DNA of 18,431 bases. It comes from Verrucomicrobiota bacterium. GTDB taxonomy: Bacteria > Verrucomicrobiota > Verrucomicrobiia > Verrucomicrobiales > Akkermansiaceae. The stretch is taken from positions 1 to 18,431 of the forward strand of contig JAPLUJ010000214.1 of assembly GCA_026397695.1 (NCBI GenBank), read 5' to 3'. Position numbers and translations under genes: made by a program. Below are positions 1 through 8,829 of the stretch, piece after piece (positions within the stretch are counted from its first letter, which is position 1; the number at the start of each line of letters is the position of its first letter). Below the pieces are notes generated by a model, which made no database searches, was not told the origin of the DNA, and worked only from the letters and a program-made list of their open reading frames with translations.

Positions 1-224
1 AACTCGCCCCGCGCAAGCTGGTCGGACAAATGATGGGCTTCTGGTTCCTTGCCACGGCCCTCGGCAATCTGATAGCCGGCTTGCTGGCCGGCACCTTTTC
101 GGTCGATGCCATCCAGCAGTGGCCAGCCATGTATTTGAAAATCACCGTGCTTCCCATTGCCGCCGGTTTACTGCTGATCGTCTTTTCCAGGTTGCTCAAG
201 AAACTCGCCCCGGATGTGAAGTGA
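1..224 (+). CDS. POT/PTR2-family proton-coupled peptide transporter, C-terminal fragment
   Basis: The reading frame is open from base 3 at the window edge to a TGA at 222-224, so only the last ~73 residues are present. The peptide has the GQMMGFWFLATALGNLIAG signature seen near the end of POT (proton-dependent oligopeptide transporter) proteins. A second hydrophobic helix (MYLKITVLPIAAGLLLIVFS) and a short basic tail follow. By family knowledge this is an inner-membrane MFS importer of di- and tripeptides. It converges on the cyanophycin synthetase-like gene, and a shared palindromic region separates them. An internal ATG at 30 is not the true start, because conserved family sequence continues upstream of it. 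The family call is fairly secure; the substrate is inferred. Confidence 0.75.
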   Translation, partial: LAPRKLVGQMMGFWFLATALGNLIAGLLAGTFSVDAIQQWPAMYLKITVLPIAAGLLLIVFSRLLKKLAPDVK

Positions 225-258
225 TGCCATCTTAAAGAAATAATGTGAATCCAACTGC

Positions 259-301
259 GGAGCGGGACGCTCCTGACACGGTCTGGAGCAGGATGCTCCA
301 G
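259..301. repeat. Tandem pair of GGA-loop palindromes (REP-like or bidirectional terminator)
   Basis: Two perfect short hairpins lie 9 bases apart. The first, at 259-273, is GGAGC with its complement around GGGAC. The second, at 283-301, is CTGGAGCA/TGCTCCAG around GGA. They sit between two convergent genes, so they could act as a bidirectional transcription end or as REP-type elements. There is no long T-run on either side, so a classic intrinsic terminator is not shown. A third hairpin of the same design lies at 13345-13364. Confidence 0.6.
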
Positions 302-337
302 CTACGCTGCGAAGTGGTATGATGATGCGGGATGGCC

Positions 338-2479
338 TCACAATGTGGCAATACCCGCACGGATGATATCCGTCGAGATACCGAGCGCCCAGGCGGCGGC
401 AACCGCTGCCAGGATGTTTTCAAGCTGCGTTTGACCGCACGCCTTGTTAGACATCGGCAACTCCGCCAGCATGAGTACCACACCATCCATCCCGCCCTGA
501 CTCATGACGATGCCGCCATCCCGCACCAACACGGCCCGGCCACCCCGGCTCATATGTTCGGTAACGGCGGGTAACGGAGCGGTGGTGGCAAAGAAAATCA
601 CTTCCCCATCGCAATGCCCGGCCAATTCCACGACCCAGGGATCCGCACCATTCAGCACCGCGACGCCCCCGGGCAACACCACGTCTATCTGGGTACGCAC
701 CACATTGCTGACCTGCTCCACGGTTGCAATGTAATACGGGCCGAAATGGCGGTCCGGTTCCAGGTTGGTGACAATGCCGACCTGACAGCGGTCATAGCCC
801 AGACCTTCTGATAGAATCATCGCAATGCTGTTTTCAAGCACGGCAGCGGTGACCGAACGGTTGATCAAAACTCTTTGCGCCGATGCCCAATTCGCGCAAT
901 CGTTCTTGTCCACCACACGCTTGTCAAACGTCAGGCACTCACGGCTGGCAAGCCCCACATAATACCCGGCCATTTTCAGCAATCCGGCCACGATGCGCGC
1001 CACTTGTGCTTTGCCATGCGTGCCGCAAATTCCGATCACCGGAATACGATCGCTCTCTTGGTCGGAAAACAGGCTGTCAACGATGGCCCGACCCACCGGA
1101 CGAGGTTGTCCGGAGGCAGGCTTCAAATGCATCAACAGACCGGGGCCCGCATTGATTTCGATGATCGCGCCGTCTTGCTCTTCAAGCGGACGGGAAATAT
1201 CTTCCGCAACCAAATCAACACCGGCGATATCCAGACCGATCATGTGCACCGCGTGGGCGACCAAGGCCGCCACCTCAGGATGAACCAGATCGGTCACGTC
1301 ATCCACCACATTGCCATTGCGCTGGATCAACACCTGCGTGCCGGACGGTGGAACCGAATCCGGCGTGTAACCCTGACGGGTGATTTCAAACATGACCGCC
1401 ACATCGTCATCCAAATCCACCAGACTGAGTGGGAAATCTTCACCGATGCCGCGACGCGGATCCGTATTAATTTGCTCGTCTATCAATTTGCGAATCGACG
1501 AGCGCCCGTCAGCCAGCAGTGAGACCGACGCGCCACGTGTAGCTGCCGCCAAGCTGCCGCCAATCATCAGCAGGCGGTGTTCGTGGCCGCGGATGAAGCG
1601 TTCAACAATGACTTCGCTACCCTTTTTATCGGCGAGCTGATAGGCGGTTGCGACCTCCTCGCGTGTCATTAAGTCGGTGGAGACGCCGCAGCCATGATTC
1701 CCATCGGATGGTTTCACCACCACCGGCAAGCCAATGACTGTTGCCGCCTCCCACGCATCTTCCGGACTATCGACAATCCGCCCTACAGGCACCGGCACCC
1801 CGCACGCCTGTAACAAAGTCCGGGTGAGATTCTTGTTTCTGGATATACTCTCGGCAATCGCACTGGTCTTGTCGGTCTCGGCCGTCCAAATCCGTTGTTG
1901 CCGCGCGCCATAGCCCAATTGCACCAGATTGCCTGCCGTCAAACGGATCGAGGGAATGTCGCGGTCGTCGGCCGCTGCGGCGACGATGCACGCGGTGCTG
2001 GGACCCAGACAAAGCGTATCCACCAAATCGTGCAGTTGCGTGTGGGTTGCCGCCATGTCATACGGCTGGTTATGTATTGCCGCGAGGATCAGGTCGCGTG
2101 CCGCATGCAATGCCGCACGGCTCACCTGCTCGTTGCGCGAGCGTACCACCACTTGATAGACACCGCGCACCGGGGTGCCATGGGTTTTGCCAAAGCCGCC
2201 TTGCATGCCGGCGAGATTTTGCAGTTCGAGCGTGACATGCTCGAGGATGTGGCCAAACCCGGTTCCCTCGCGCATGTGTTGCAGGAAGCCCCCCCGTTCA
2301 CCGATGTCGCAGCGGTGCTCGACGAGTGTGGGTAGCCAGCCGGTGAGGCGTTCGTAAAAGCCGGGAATCGTATGGGGTGGTGAATCTTCCAACACCCCGA
2401 TATCAACCCACGCCTCAAGCACCGGACGATACCCCCAGATGTTCGGGCCACGCAGTGGCAATATATTGAGAAACTCCAT
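338..2479 (-). CDS. Cyanophycin synthetase-like ATP-grasp/Mur-ligase protein, short form (CphA2-like?)
   Basis: The protein aligns by eye with cyanophycin synthetases. An N-terminal domain opens with MEFLNILPLRGPNIWGY. A central ATP-grasp domain has VVKPSDGNHG near residues 254-263, then ERFIRGHEHRLL, DPRRGIGE and EINAGPGLLMHL. A Mur-ligase-like domain begins near residue 480. I chose the ATG at 2479 (713 aa) because the family usually starts just before LRGPN; a GTG at 2524 would add 15 residues. Two oddities stand out. The Mur-ligase P-loop reads GTHGKAQ (486-492) instead of the usual GTNGKTT. The protein also stops right after IIRAGIATL, so it lacks roughly the last 150 residues of CphA1. 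Both fit CphA2-type enzymes, which polymerise beta-aspartyl-arginine dipeptides with one active ATP site. A decaying CphA1 is the alternative. It lies 113 bp downstream of the HzsA-like gene. Confidence 0.85.
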   Translation of the reverse strand: MEFLNILPLRGPNIWGYRPVLEAWVDIGVLEDSPPHTIPGFYERLTGWLPTLVEHRCDIGERGGFLQHMREGTGFGHILEHVTLELQNLAGMQGGFGKTHGTPVRGVYQVVVRSRNEQVSRAALHAARDLILAAIHNQPYDMAATHTQLHDLVDTLCLGPSTACIVAAAADDRDIPSIRLTAGNLVQLGYGARQQRIWTAETDKTSAIAESISRNKNLTRTLLQACGVPVPVGRIVDSPEDAWEAATVIGLPVVVKPSDGNHGCGVSTDLMTREEVATAYQLADKKGSEVIVERFIRGHEHRLLMIGGSLAAATRGASVSLLADGRSSIRKLIDEQINTDPRRGIGEDFPLSLVDLDDDVAVMFEITRQGYTPDSVPPSGTQVLIQRNGNVVDDVTDLVHPEVAALVAHAVHMIGLDIAGVDLVAEDISRPLEEQDGAIIEINAGPGLLMHLKPASGQPRPVGRAIVDSLFSDQESDRIPVIGICGTHGKAQVARIVAGLLKMAGYYVGLASRECLTFDKRVVDKNDCANWASAQRVLINRSVTAAVLENSIAMILSEGLGYDRCQVGIVTNLEPDRHFGPYYIATVEQVSNVVRTQIDVVLPGGVAVLNGADPWVVELAGHCDGEVIFFATTAPLPAVTEHMSRGGRAVLVRDGGIVMSQGGMDGVVLMLAELPMSNKACGQTQLENILAAVAAAWALGISTDIIRAGIATL

Positions 2480-2592
2480 CAGACTGGTGAGTAGGCCGTT
2501 TGGCCGCACGATGCTAGGCACCACGCTTTGGCCCTGTCAATGCCGGGATTTGCTTGTCGAGCAGCCATTTGCCGGGTGTTTCTTATGCGAGG

Positions 2593-5100
2593 TCACCGGC
2601 GCGGTGCGCCCGCCCAAACAGGCACCGGGACCATGTTTTCCACCCCGGTGGGACACGTCGGGTCCACATCCACCGGCGGCCACAGCGCATTGCCGGCCTT
2701 TTGGGCGGCGATCTGGCTGCGATCATTGCCGATCCAGCCTATTTCGTTAGAGTTGAGGTCCAGCCACAGCGTGATGCGCCGCCAGTCGTCGGCGCTCAAT
2801 TGCAGGTCTTTGTGCTGGGGCATGGTTGTCAGGGCTTTCATGATGCCTGAGGCGCGGGCGCCGAAGCGGCCGGGGGTTGTGCGTGAGCCGCCGACGCCGA
2901 GCATGGCGAGCGCCTTGTGTTCGCCTGGGTAGCTGAAGGCGAGATTATTTCTGGCCAGCGACTTGTAGCTCATGTCCGGGGCCCGCGGATTCTTTTTGTG
3001 ACACTCGACACACTTTTTGTCGAACACCGGGGTCTTCACCAGTTGGGTATAATTGAAGGGCATGGCACCGCTTGCGACCTCGGGTGTTAGTTTCGACGGC
3101 GGACGTTTCAGTGCGGTCGACAGGTTGTAGTTGGTGCCGGACTTCCACTTGTCCTCATGGCATCCGAAGCAGGTCATTTGTTCGCCGGGATGGACATATG
3201 TGGCCGAGCGCATCGAGTGCACGGCCATGCCCTTCTCATCAAGCAGCTGGAAATAGATCGCCTTGCCCACCGGTGCCTCGCAATGGACGCTGCCGTCCGC
3301 CTCGACCGGCACGACGCCCAGGGCCATCCGGCCCGCCGAGTTGGTGGCAAAGCCGATTTGGGACACCGACTGGGTGCTGAACTCCAGATCGAACAACTGG
3401 GGAATGACCTGCACGATACGCATCCATTTCACCTTGGTTCCCTCCATGCTGATGGTGGCACGTTTGTGATCGGGCAGGGTCGCGCGCTTGCCCTGCCAGG
3501 TCTGCACAGGCAACACCGGCGGCAGCCAGCGTGGACGGATCGGAAAAGGATCCCTCACGCGATAATGCGGATTGCCCGGATCATGGATCAACTCACGGTT
3601 GCCAAACCTATCTAACATGTATAGGCCGGTTTGATAATTGCACAGGTAGAAATCCTCGTTCAGCGGCCATGCGGTGCCATAGGCATAGGTGGAGCCCTGT
3701 TCGACCTCCGGAAAAGGATATTCAGGGGTGATGCGTTTGACCTGGGCCATCGCGCCGTCATCGGGAATACGGGTGTCAATGAGCACGAGACTTCCGGAAA
3801 ACCCTTCGTGGTGACCCACGGCCGTGGCCGTGAATTTCGGCGAGTCGGGGACCGCGCGGAAGGAGATTTCAGCGTCGGGCCGCAGGTTGCGCCCGTAAAC
3901 CAGGGACTCCCTGCCATACTGGTGGGGTTGGAGGCCCTCGGTCATGGCGGACCATGGCAGGGGATAATTGCCGTGGAAGTTACGGGGGTCCCGTCCGTCG
4001 GGCATGCATTCCCAGAGGTGATGTGCGGTTCCCCAATGGCGGTCGACGTAGTCCCAGCGGGTATAGATGATCTTGCCGTCATGGGTGATGCTGGGTGCCC
4101 ATTCATTGGTTTCATGATAACTCAGGCAGATGATGTCCGATCCATCCTGCTCCATGGAATACAGCGTATAGGTCAGCGACTGCGGGGTGAGCACGCATCT
4201 GCCAACGCCGCCCCGGCGCGTGGAGGTGAAGACAATTCTTCCAGATGGCAGGAAGCATGGATCGAAGTCGTCCGCCGTGCCGTCGGTGAGTTGGGTGAGT
4301 TTTTTGGTGGTGATGTTATAGTTGAAGATATGCCATATTTCACCGATGGTGGTGGCGGCGAACAGGAGATCCCTGCCATCGTAACTGAATTCCAGGCCCG
4401 AGAACTTGCCGGTGAGTTCCTTGCCCTGCCATGGCCCGGATGACACCTTGATGCTGGCCAGCGGCGCGACGGTTGCGGCTTTGGACTTGAAGTTTTGAAT
4501 GACGAGAGGACCACCGCCATTGCTGTGCCCCCGCCAGATGGCGCGCGCCTGCTCGATGATGCGGCCATTGCCGGGTTGTTCGAGCATGCATACGATGTTA
4601 TCAAAATTGAGCAGCGGATTGGCGAACACCACCGTGCGGCGCAATTCGCACACCGCAAAAAACAATTTCCTGCGCGCCTCCTCCGCAGTCGTGAGTTTGG
4701 CCTCGGCGGTCAGTTTTCCCAGTCTCGCATCAAACCCGCCGGTGATGGCGGCGGACAATAATGCGCGCGACTTGAAATGTGCAAGCAGCGCGTTTGTCCG
4801 TCGCAGCACCACGTCGAGCGGATCCGCATCCGCAGGCTGCACCAGCGCCTGCGGGTCCAACGCTTGTGCCGCTAGGCGTTCACGCCTGGCCTTGGAGGAG
4901 GCCTTCTGCTTGTTGAGTTGGCCGGCGGTTTCATCATACTCATGCTGCCATGCTTGATCCGGTGTGAGGGAGGGGGATGCATTCTCCAGACCCGCCGCAG
5001 AGGAGGGATCTTTTTTGTTAGGGTCGCGGGGTGCGGCCAAGCCGGTGTAAGGCAAGCACGCTAGCAGGCTGATTTGCAGCAAGGTGGCGGCACGATTCAT
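2593..5100 (-). CDS. Secreted HzsA-like beta-propeller protein with two c-type haem motifs
   Basis: This 835-aa protein has a Sec signal peptide (residues 1 to about 23, MNRAATLLQISLLACLPYTGLAA). A charged low-complexity linker with coiled-coil potential follows (about 50-90). The middle of the protein carries TolB/WD-like propeller blades, for example YDGRDLLFAATT, LPSGRIVFTSTRRGG and THDGKIIYTRWDY. The C-terminal part has two CxxCH haem motifs, CFGCH at 644-648 and CVECH at 697-701. This layout matches proteins annotated as hydrazine synthase alpha-subunit-like in planctomycetes and verrucomicrobia. In most of these hydrazine synthesis is not implied, so a periplasmic electron-transfer or haem-dependent redox role is the safer reading. 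The PSCyt1 cytochrome lies immediately upstream and may be a partner. An inverted repeat lies 30 bp upstream of the start. Confidence 0.75.
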   Translation of the reverse strand: MNRAATLLQISLLACLPYTGLAAPRDPNKKDPSSAAGLENASPSLTPDQAWQHEYDETAGQLNKQKASSKARRERLAAQALDPQALVQPADADPLDVVLRRTNALLAHFKSRALLSAAITGGFDARLGKLTAEAKLTTAEEARRKLFFAVCELRRTVVFANPLLNFDNIVCMLEQPGNGRIIEQARAIWRGHSNGGGPLVIQNFKSKAATVAPLASIKVSSGPWQGKELTGKFSGLEFSYDGRDLLFAATTIGEIWHIFNYNITTKKLTQLTDGTADDFDPCFLPSGRIVFTSTRRGGVGRCVLTPQSLTYTLYSMEQDGSDIICLSYHETNEWAPSITHDGKIIYTRWDYVDRHWGTAHHLWECMPDGRDPRNFHGNYPLPWSAMTEGLQPHQYGRESLVYGRNLRPDAEISFRAVPDSPKFTATAVGHHEGFSGSLVLIDTRIPDDGAMAQVKRITPEYPFPEVEQGSTYAYGTAWPLNEDFYLCNYQTGLYMLDRFGNRELIHDPGNPHYRVRDPFPIRPRWLPPVLPVQTWQGKRATLPDHKRATISMEGTKVKWMRIVQVIPQLFDLEFSTQSVSQIGFATNSAGRMALGVVPVEADGSVHCEAPVGKAIYFQLLDEKGMAVHSMRSATYVHPGEQMTCFGCHEDKWKSGTNYNLSTALKRPPSKLTPEVASGAMPFNYTQLVKTPVFDKKCVECHKKNPRAPDMSYKSLARNNLAFSYPGEHKALAMLGVGGSRTTPGRFGARASGIMKALTTMPQHKDLQLSADDWRRITLWLDLNSNEIGWIGNDRSQIAAQKAGNALWPPVDVDPTCPTGVENMVPVPVWAGAPRR

Positions 5101-5129
5101 GGAAGCATGGTTGTCCGGGTAGGAGTTGC

Positions 5130-5156
5130 GTTGACATCACCCATACGGTTGTCAAC
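5130..5156. promoter_or_regulatory. Perfect 7-bp inverted repeat upstream of the HzsA-like gene
   Basis: GTTGACA at 5130-5136 and TGTCAAC at 5150-5156 form a perfect inverted repeat with a 13-base spacer, 30-56 bp before the ATG at 5100. On the minus strand one arm supplies TTGACA, a consensus -35 hexamer, but no good -10 box follows at 16-18 bp. The symmetry and position suggest an operator for a dimeric regulator. This is inference. Confidence 0.4.
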
Positions 5157-5212
5157 TGGTGGTTCTTGCGTGAAAATAACGCCACAATGCACCCGTACGC
5201 AAGCTATTTCTA

Positions 5213-5984
5213 TCAGGGTTTCCCGGGTTGGTGTGGAAGCTTGAGTTCGGCTGCGGTTTGGTGTTCCGGCGCCCCGGCGTCAATCCACCGCCGCACCAGC
5301 GCGATCTCGTCATCCGTCACTGGGGATTTGCCCCCCGGAGGCATGAAGTGCTCATGGCTGGGCGACAACTCAAGGCGTCTGACCAACTCGCTGGCGGCGG
5401 CGTGGCCGGGCACCACGACCGGACCGAATTTGGGCTCTTTGAGGATCGCGTCATAGCTGTCCAAGCGCAGTCCGCCCTTGACCTTGTCGGGGCCGTGGCA
5501 GGCAACGCATTTGGCGGACATCACCGGCAGCACCCAGGCAGCGAACGCGGATTCACCGGCCGCCCCCCCGGCAGGTGCCACCGGCTGGACGTCGGCATTG
5601 GCACCACTGGGTTGGCGTTCCAGCATCGGCAGGTAGTAGGTCAGGTAACCGCTGCCATGCGTCAGAGAACCGCCAAAATGGCTGGCCACCAGCAAACCCA
5701 GCAGCGCCACCGCGAGCATCGCACCGTAGGCCGTGCGCCAGTTGAGCCAATGCATAATCAAGGTCAGCAGGCATGCGCCCACCACGCCGCAGCCGGCCCA
5801 CATGTGCCAAGTGAGCAGACGCGGATCGTAACTGCCACTGCGGGCAAGCAACAAACCGCAAGCGCGGCCAGCGCGCGAGGATTTCGAGGCAGACCAACAG
5901 CACGAGAAAGCCAATCGGCAGATGCACCAGAGGCAGGTGGAATCGGCCGCAAAACAAACTGAGTTCAAGAGGGATGCCGCTCAT
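5213..5984 (-). pseudogene. PSCyt1-type membrane cytochrome c (DUF2231-like N-terminus), frameshifted
   Basis: The N-terminus, in the frame starting at ATG 5984, reads LFCGRFHLPLVHLPIGFLVLLVCLEILARWPRL, a typical DUF2231-like first membrane helix. The rest continues in another frame: a membrane segment (MWAGCGVVGACLLTLIMHWL), another (AYGAMLAVALLGLLVAS), the hallmark SHFGGSLTHGSGYLTYY, then a planctomycete-type cytochrome domain with CVACHGPDKVKGGLRLDSY and an ending HFMPPGGKSPVTDDEIALVRRWIDAGAP. The switch lies around 5850-5890, within repeated GCGCGC/GGCCGCGC sequence. Compared with the family, about 25-30 residues (the second helix) seem to be missing, so a frame-changing deletion is likelier than one lost base. 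A sequencing or assembly error is possible. The stop is TGA TAG. The intact protein would bind haem c outside the inner membrane. Confidence 0.7.
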
Positions 5985-6172
5985 GTTGTTAGATTGGAAT
6001 AAATGAAACCATGGCGGGTGTGAGGCGATCCGGGTCTCCCACCTGCGAACTCCTCGCCGGCTGATGCTTGCCCGCCCACGTGGCCGACTAAAGAAAAAAA
6101 TCTCTTTTGCTCATCGGGGGTGCGAGCGGGATCCAGGCCGGGGCGGGGCCGTCTTATTGCAGGGCGGGTTGG

Positions 6173-8668
6173 CTATTTTCCGGTGTCCACTTCCCATTCG
6201 GTGATGCCAGCGGAGAAACCCTCGACCAGATCGAGTTCGATGCGCAGGGCTTGGGTGGTGACGGGTTGGATTTTCACCTTCACCGGTTCGGCCTTGCGGA
6301 TGGCATACACGGGCGAGCCGGGCGCGGGTTGCCAGGCACCGGCCTTGTCCTGATAGAGCAAGCGCCACGCCTGCGGCAGGCGGCACTCACCGGCATCGGT
6401 GTCCTCAGACCAGGTCACGGTCACGCCGTTCACCTTGATGGGTTTTTCGAATTCATAGGCGATCCATTCCCGGCCGCCCTTGTGCGGCCAGAAGTCAAAG
6501 ACCGGAGCGAATCCATCGCTGGCGTTGCGCGACATTTGCTGGTCGTTGATGCGGCCGGGGTCCATGCCGACGCGCACGAATGAGACGCTGATCTTCGCCA
6601 TGGAAGCGGCAGTGGGAACGGGCACGGGACGCACGTGTTTGGCATCGCGGCCGAGCCAGACGGCCATGGAAGATAGGCCGCGGTTGTTCCATGAGGCGTA
6701 GGGAATCGCGACCAAGGTCACGGGTTCCGCGCCAACGCCGCCTTTTTTGCGCACCACGCGTTGCGCACCGGTCACTTCTAACACAGTCACGCCACCTAAC
6801 AAATCCGGTTTGAAAACGGGGGTTGCTTTGGCCGTGACGGGCAGCGCGACATCGGCAACCGGTCCGTTGTTATCCAAGCCTTCGAAGGCATAGACGACGG
6901 GTCCGCGTTCGAGCGCGACCTGGCCGCGGGTGGCGGCGATTTTCTGATTGCCAGCCACGCGGCGCACGGGCATGGGCAGATTGAGGTCCACCACATCACC
7001 GGCTTTCCACGGGCGCTGGATGATGGCATATCCATCCTTGATGTCGGCCTTGAGCAATTCGCCATTCACCTTCACGGTCCACGCGGCTGGGGTGGGATCG
7101 TCGTATGCGTAGAGATCGGTGGGCAGGGGCTTGCCGCGCACCCAGTCGGGAATCCGCAGACACAGGGAGAAGTCGCCCTCCTTCGCGGGATCGACTGATA
7201 GTTTGATTGCGCCATCCCACGGGTACTTGGTTTGCTGGCTGATTTTCACGGTGTTGCCCTGCACCTCGGCGCGGGCATCGCCTTGGGCGTAGAGATTCAC
7301 GAACAACCGCCTGTCCTGCACGGCGTAGGCATAACCTCCCAGCGAGGCCATCGTGCGCAGGACATTGGGCGGGCAACAGGCGCAGCCAAACCATGGGGCG
7401 CGGCCGGCCTGGCCGTGGTTGTTGGCGTCCTTGCCATTGTATTCAAGCGGGTTTGGATAGAAAAAGCGCTCGCCTGATAGAGAAACTCCGCTCAGGAAGC
7501 CGTTGTAGAGCGTGCGTTCGAAAACATCCATGTATTTGCCCTCGCCGGTCATCAGGAACATGCGCTGGTTCCAGAACAGGAAGGCAATCGCGGCGCAGGT
7601 TTCGTTGTAACAGCGGTGGGGCAACTCGTAGTCATTGCCATAGGCCTCGCCGGCGGCACGCGCGCCGCAGCCGCCGGTGATGTGGAGTTTTTTGCCCACC
7701 ACGTTTTCCCAAATGGCGGTGATGGCATCAAGGTAGCGCTTGTCGCCCTTGAGCGCGGCCACGTCGGCCATGCCGCTGTAGAGGTAATTCGCCCGCACCG
7801 CGTGGCCGACGGCTGCACGCTGCTCAATGACAGGCAGGTGGTCCTGACTGTAATCACTGCCGCCCTTGCCGTCCTTGCCGCCCCTGCCGCGGGCGTCGAG
7901 GAAAAACCTGGCGAGATTGAGAAACCGCTCGTCGCCGGTTTTCCGATAGAGTTTGGCCAGGCCCATTTCAATGACCGGATGGCCGGGTGCGATCACCGGT
8001 TCGCCATCACCGAAGTCCTTGTGCACCAACTCCGCGCTCTTCAGGCAGATGTCCAGCAGGGTCTTGGATTTGGTGGCCTGCTCATAAGCCACACCCGCTT
8101 CGTATAAGTGGCCGAGATTATATAACTCATGGCTGAGCCCCGGATCCTTGAGCCAGCGCTGCGGATCGATCCAGTCGTGCGCCGGTGAATCCGGATGCAT
8201 CGTCCGCCAGGTGTAAAGATAGCCATCCGGTTCCTGCGCCGCAGCGACCCGCGCGATGATGCCTTCCAAGCGTTGCTGCAATTGCGCATCCGGGCGGACG
8301 CTCAGACAAAACGCGGCGCCTTCGAGGACCTTGTACACATCCGAGTCATCGAACGGGTATTGCGTCGGCGGCTTGTGTTGGAAATCCTTGTCGCCGGCGG
8401 CGCGGCGTTTCAGCGTGTCGGCGGCGAGATCGAAGTTCACCATGCGTTTCGACGACTCGCACTGGTCGAGCGCAAATGGCAGGGTCACCTTGTTGTTGAT
8501 TTCCTGACGATCATGCCACAGGCCACCGGTGAAACTTACGTCGGTGAAGGGCACCGGCCGCACCGGATAGTCCGCCGCGCCGAGCAGTCCAACCGGCACG
8601 ACGGACATCGCGAGAAACATGCACCGGACCGGCAAGTGGCGGCCCTTGGAGAATAATGATTTTTTCAT
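6173..8668 (-). CDS. Secreted GH127 (DUF1680) beta-L-arabinofuranosidase-like glycosidase with C-terminal discoidin-like domain
   Basis: The family is recognised from FTDVSFTGGLWHDRQEINNKVTLPFALDQ, AQEPDGYLYTW, GGCGARAAGEAYGNDYELPH and the CCPPN motif (431-435). In characterised GH127 enzymes a cysteine of the CCPPN region is the nucleophile and zinc is held by nearby cysteines and a glutamate; NETC (E356), C429, C431 and C432 are present here. The C-terminal ~130 residues (WIAYEFEKPIKVNGVTVTW, ALRIELDLVEGFSAGITEWEV) look like an F5/8-type carbohydrate-binding domain. I chose the ATG at 8668 (831 aa) because it puts a signal peptide (MKKSLFSKGRHLPVRCMFLAMSVVPVGLLGA) first; the open frame extends to 8770. 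It probably releases L-arabinose from plant or algal polymers outside the cytoplasm. The Gfo/Idh gene upstream may belong to the same pathway. Confidence 0.85.
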   Translation of the reverse strand: MKKSLFSKGRHLPVRCMFLAMSVVPVGLLGAADYPVRPVPFTDVSFTGGLWHDRQEINNKVTLPFALDQCESSKRMVNFDLAADTLKRRAAGDKDFQHKPPTQYPFDDSDVYKVLEGAAFCLSVRPDAQLQQRLEGIIARVAAAQEPDGYLYTWRTMHPDSPAHDWIDPQRWLKDPGLSHELYNLGHLYEAGVAYEQATKSKTLLDICLKSAELVHKDFGDGEPVIAPGHPVIEMGLAKLYRKTGDERFLNLARFFLDARGRGGKDGKGGSDYSQDHLPVIEQRAAVGHAVRANYLYSGMADVAALKGDKRYLDAITAIWENVVGKKLHITGGCGARAAGEAYGNDYELPHRCYNETCAAIAFLFWNQRMFLMTGEGKYMDVFERTLYNGFLSGVSLSGERFFYPNPLEYNGKDANNHGQAGRAPWFGCACCPPNVLRTMASLGGYAYAVQDRRLFVNLYAQGDARAEVQGNTVKISQQTKYPWDGAIKLSVDPAKEGDFSLCLRIPDWVRGKPLPTDLYAYDDPTPAAWTVKVNGELLKADIKDGYAIIQRPWKAGDVVDLNLPMPVRRVAGNQKIAATRGQVALERGPVVYAFEGLDNNGPVADVALPVTAKATPVFKPDLLGGVTVLEVTGAQRVVRKKGGVGAEPVTLVAIPYASWNNRGLSSMAVWLGRDAKHVRPVPVPTAASMAKISVSFVRVGMDPGRINDQQMSRNASDGFAPVFDFWPHKGGREWIAYEFEKPIKVNGVTVTWSEDTDAGECRLPQAWRLLYQDKAGAWQPAPGSPVYAIRKAEPVKVKIQPVTTQALRIELDLVEGFSAGITEWEVDTGK

Positions 8669-8829
8669 GACGGCATCCATACGTGGGAGCGATGGCCGAA
8701 CTTGCAGCGCCAATGCACCCAATCGACCGGGCGCACCGCCAAGCCGCTCCTGGCTGGTATTCCAGCGCATGGTGCGTGGATTGGATGGTGGGATGCGTCA
8801 GGGATCACCCATTCCTCAGGCAGGGCAAA

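Noticed and set aside
3631..4443. 270-codon open frame on the plus strand
   Set aside because: It is antisense to the propeller region of the HzsA-like gene and shows no recognisable protein features.
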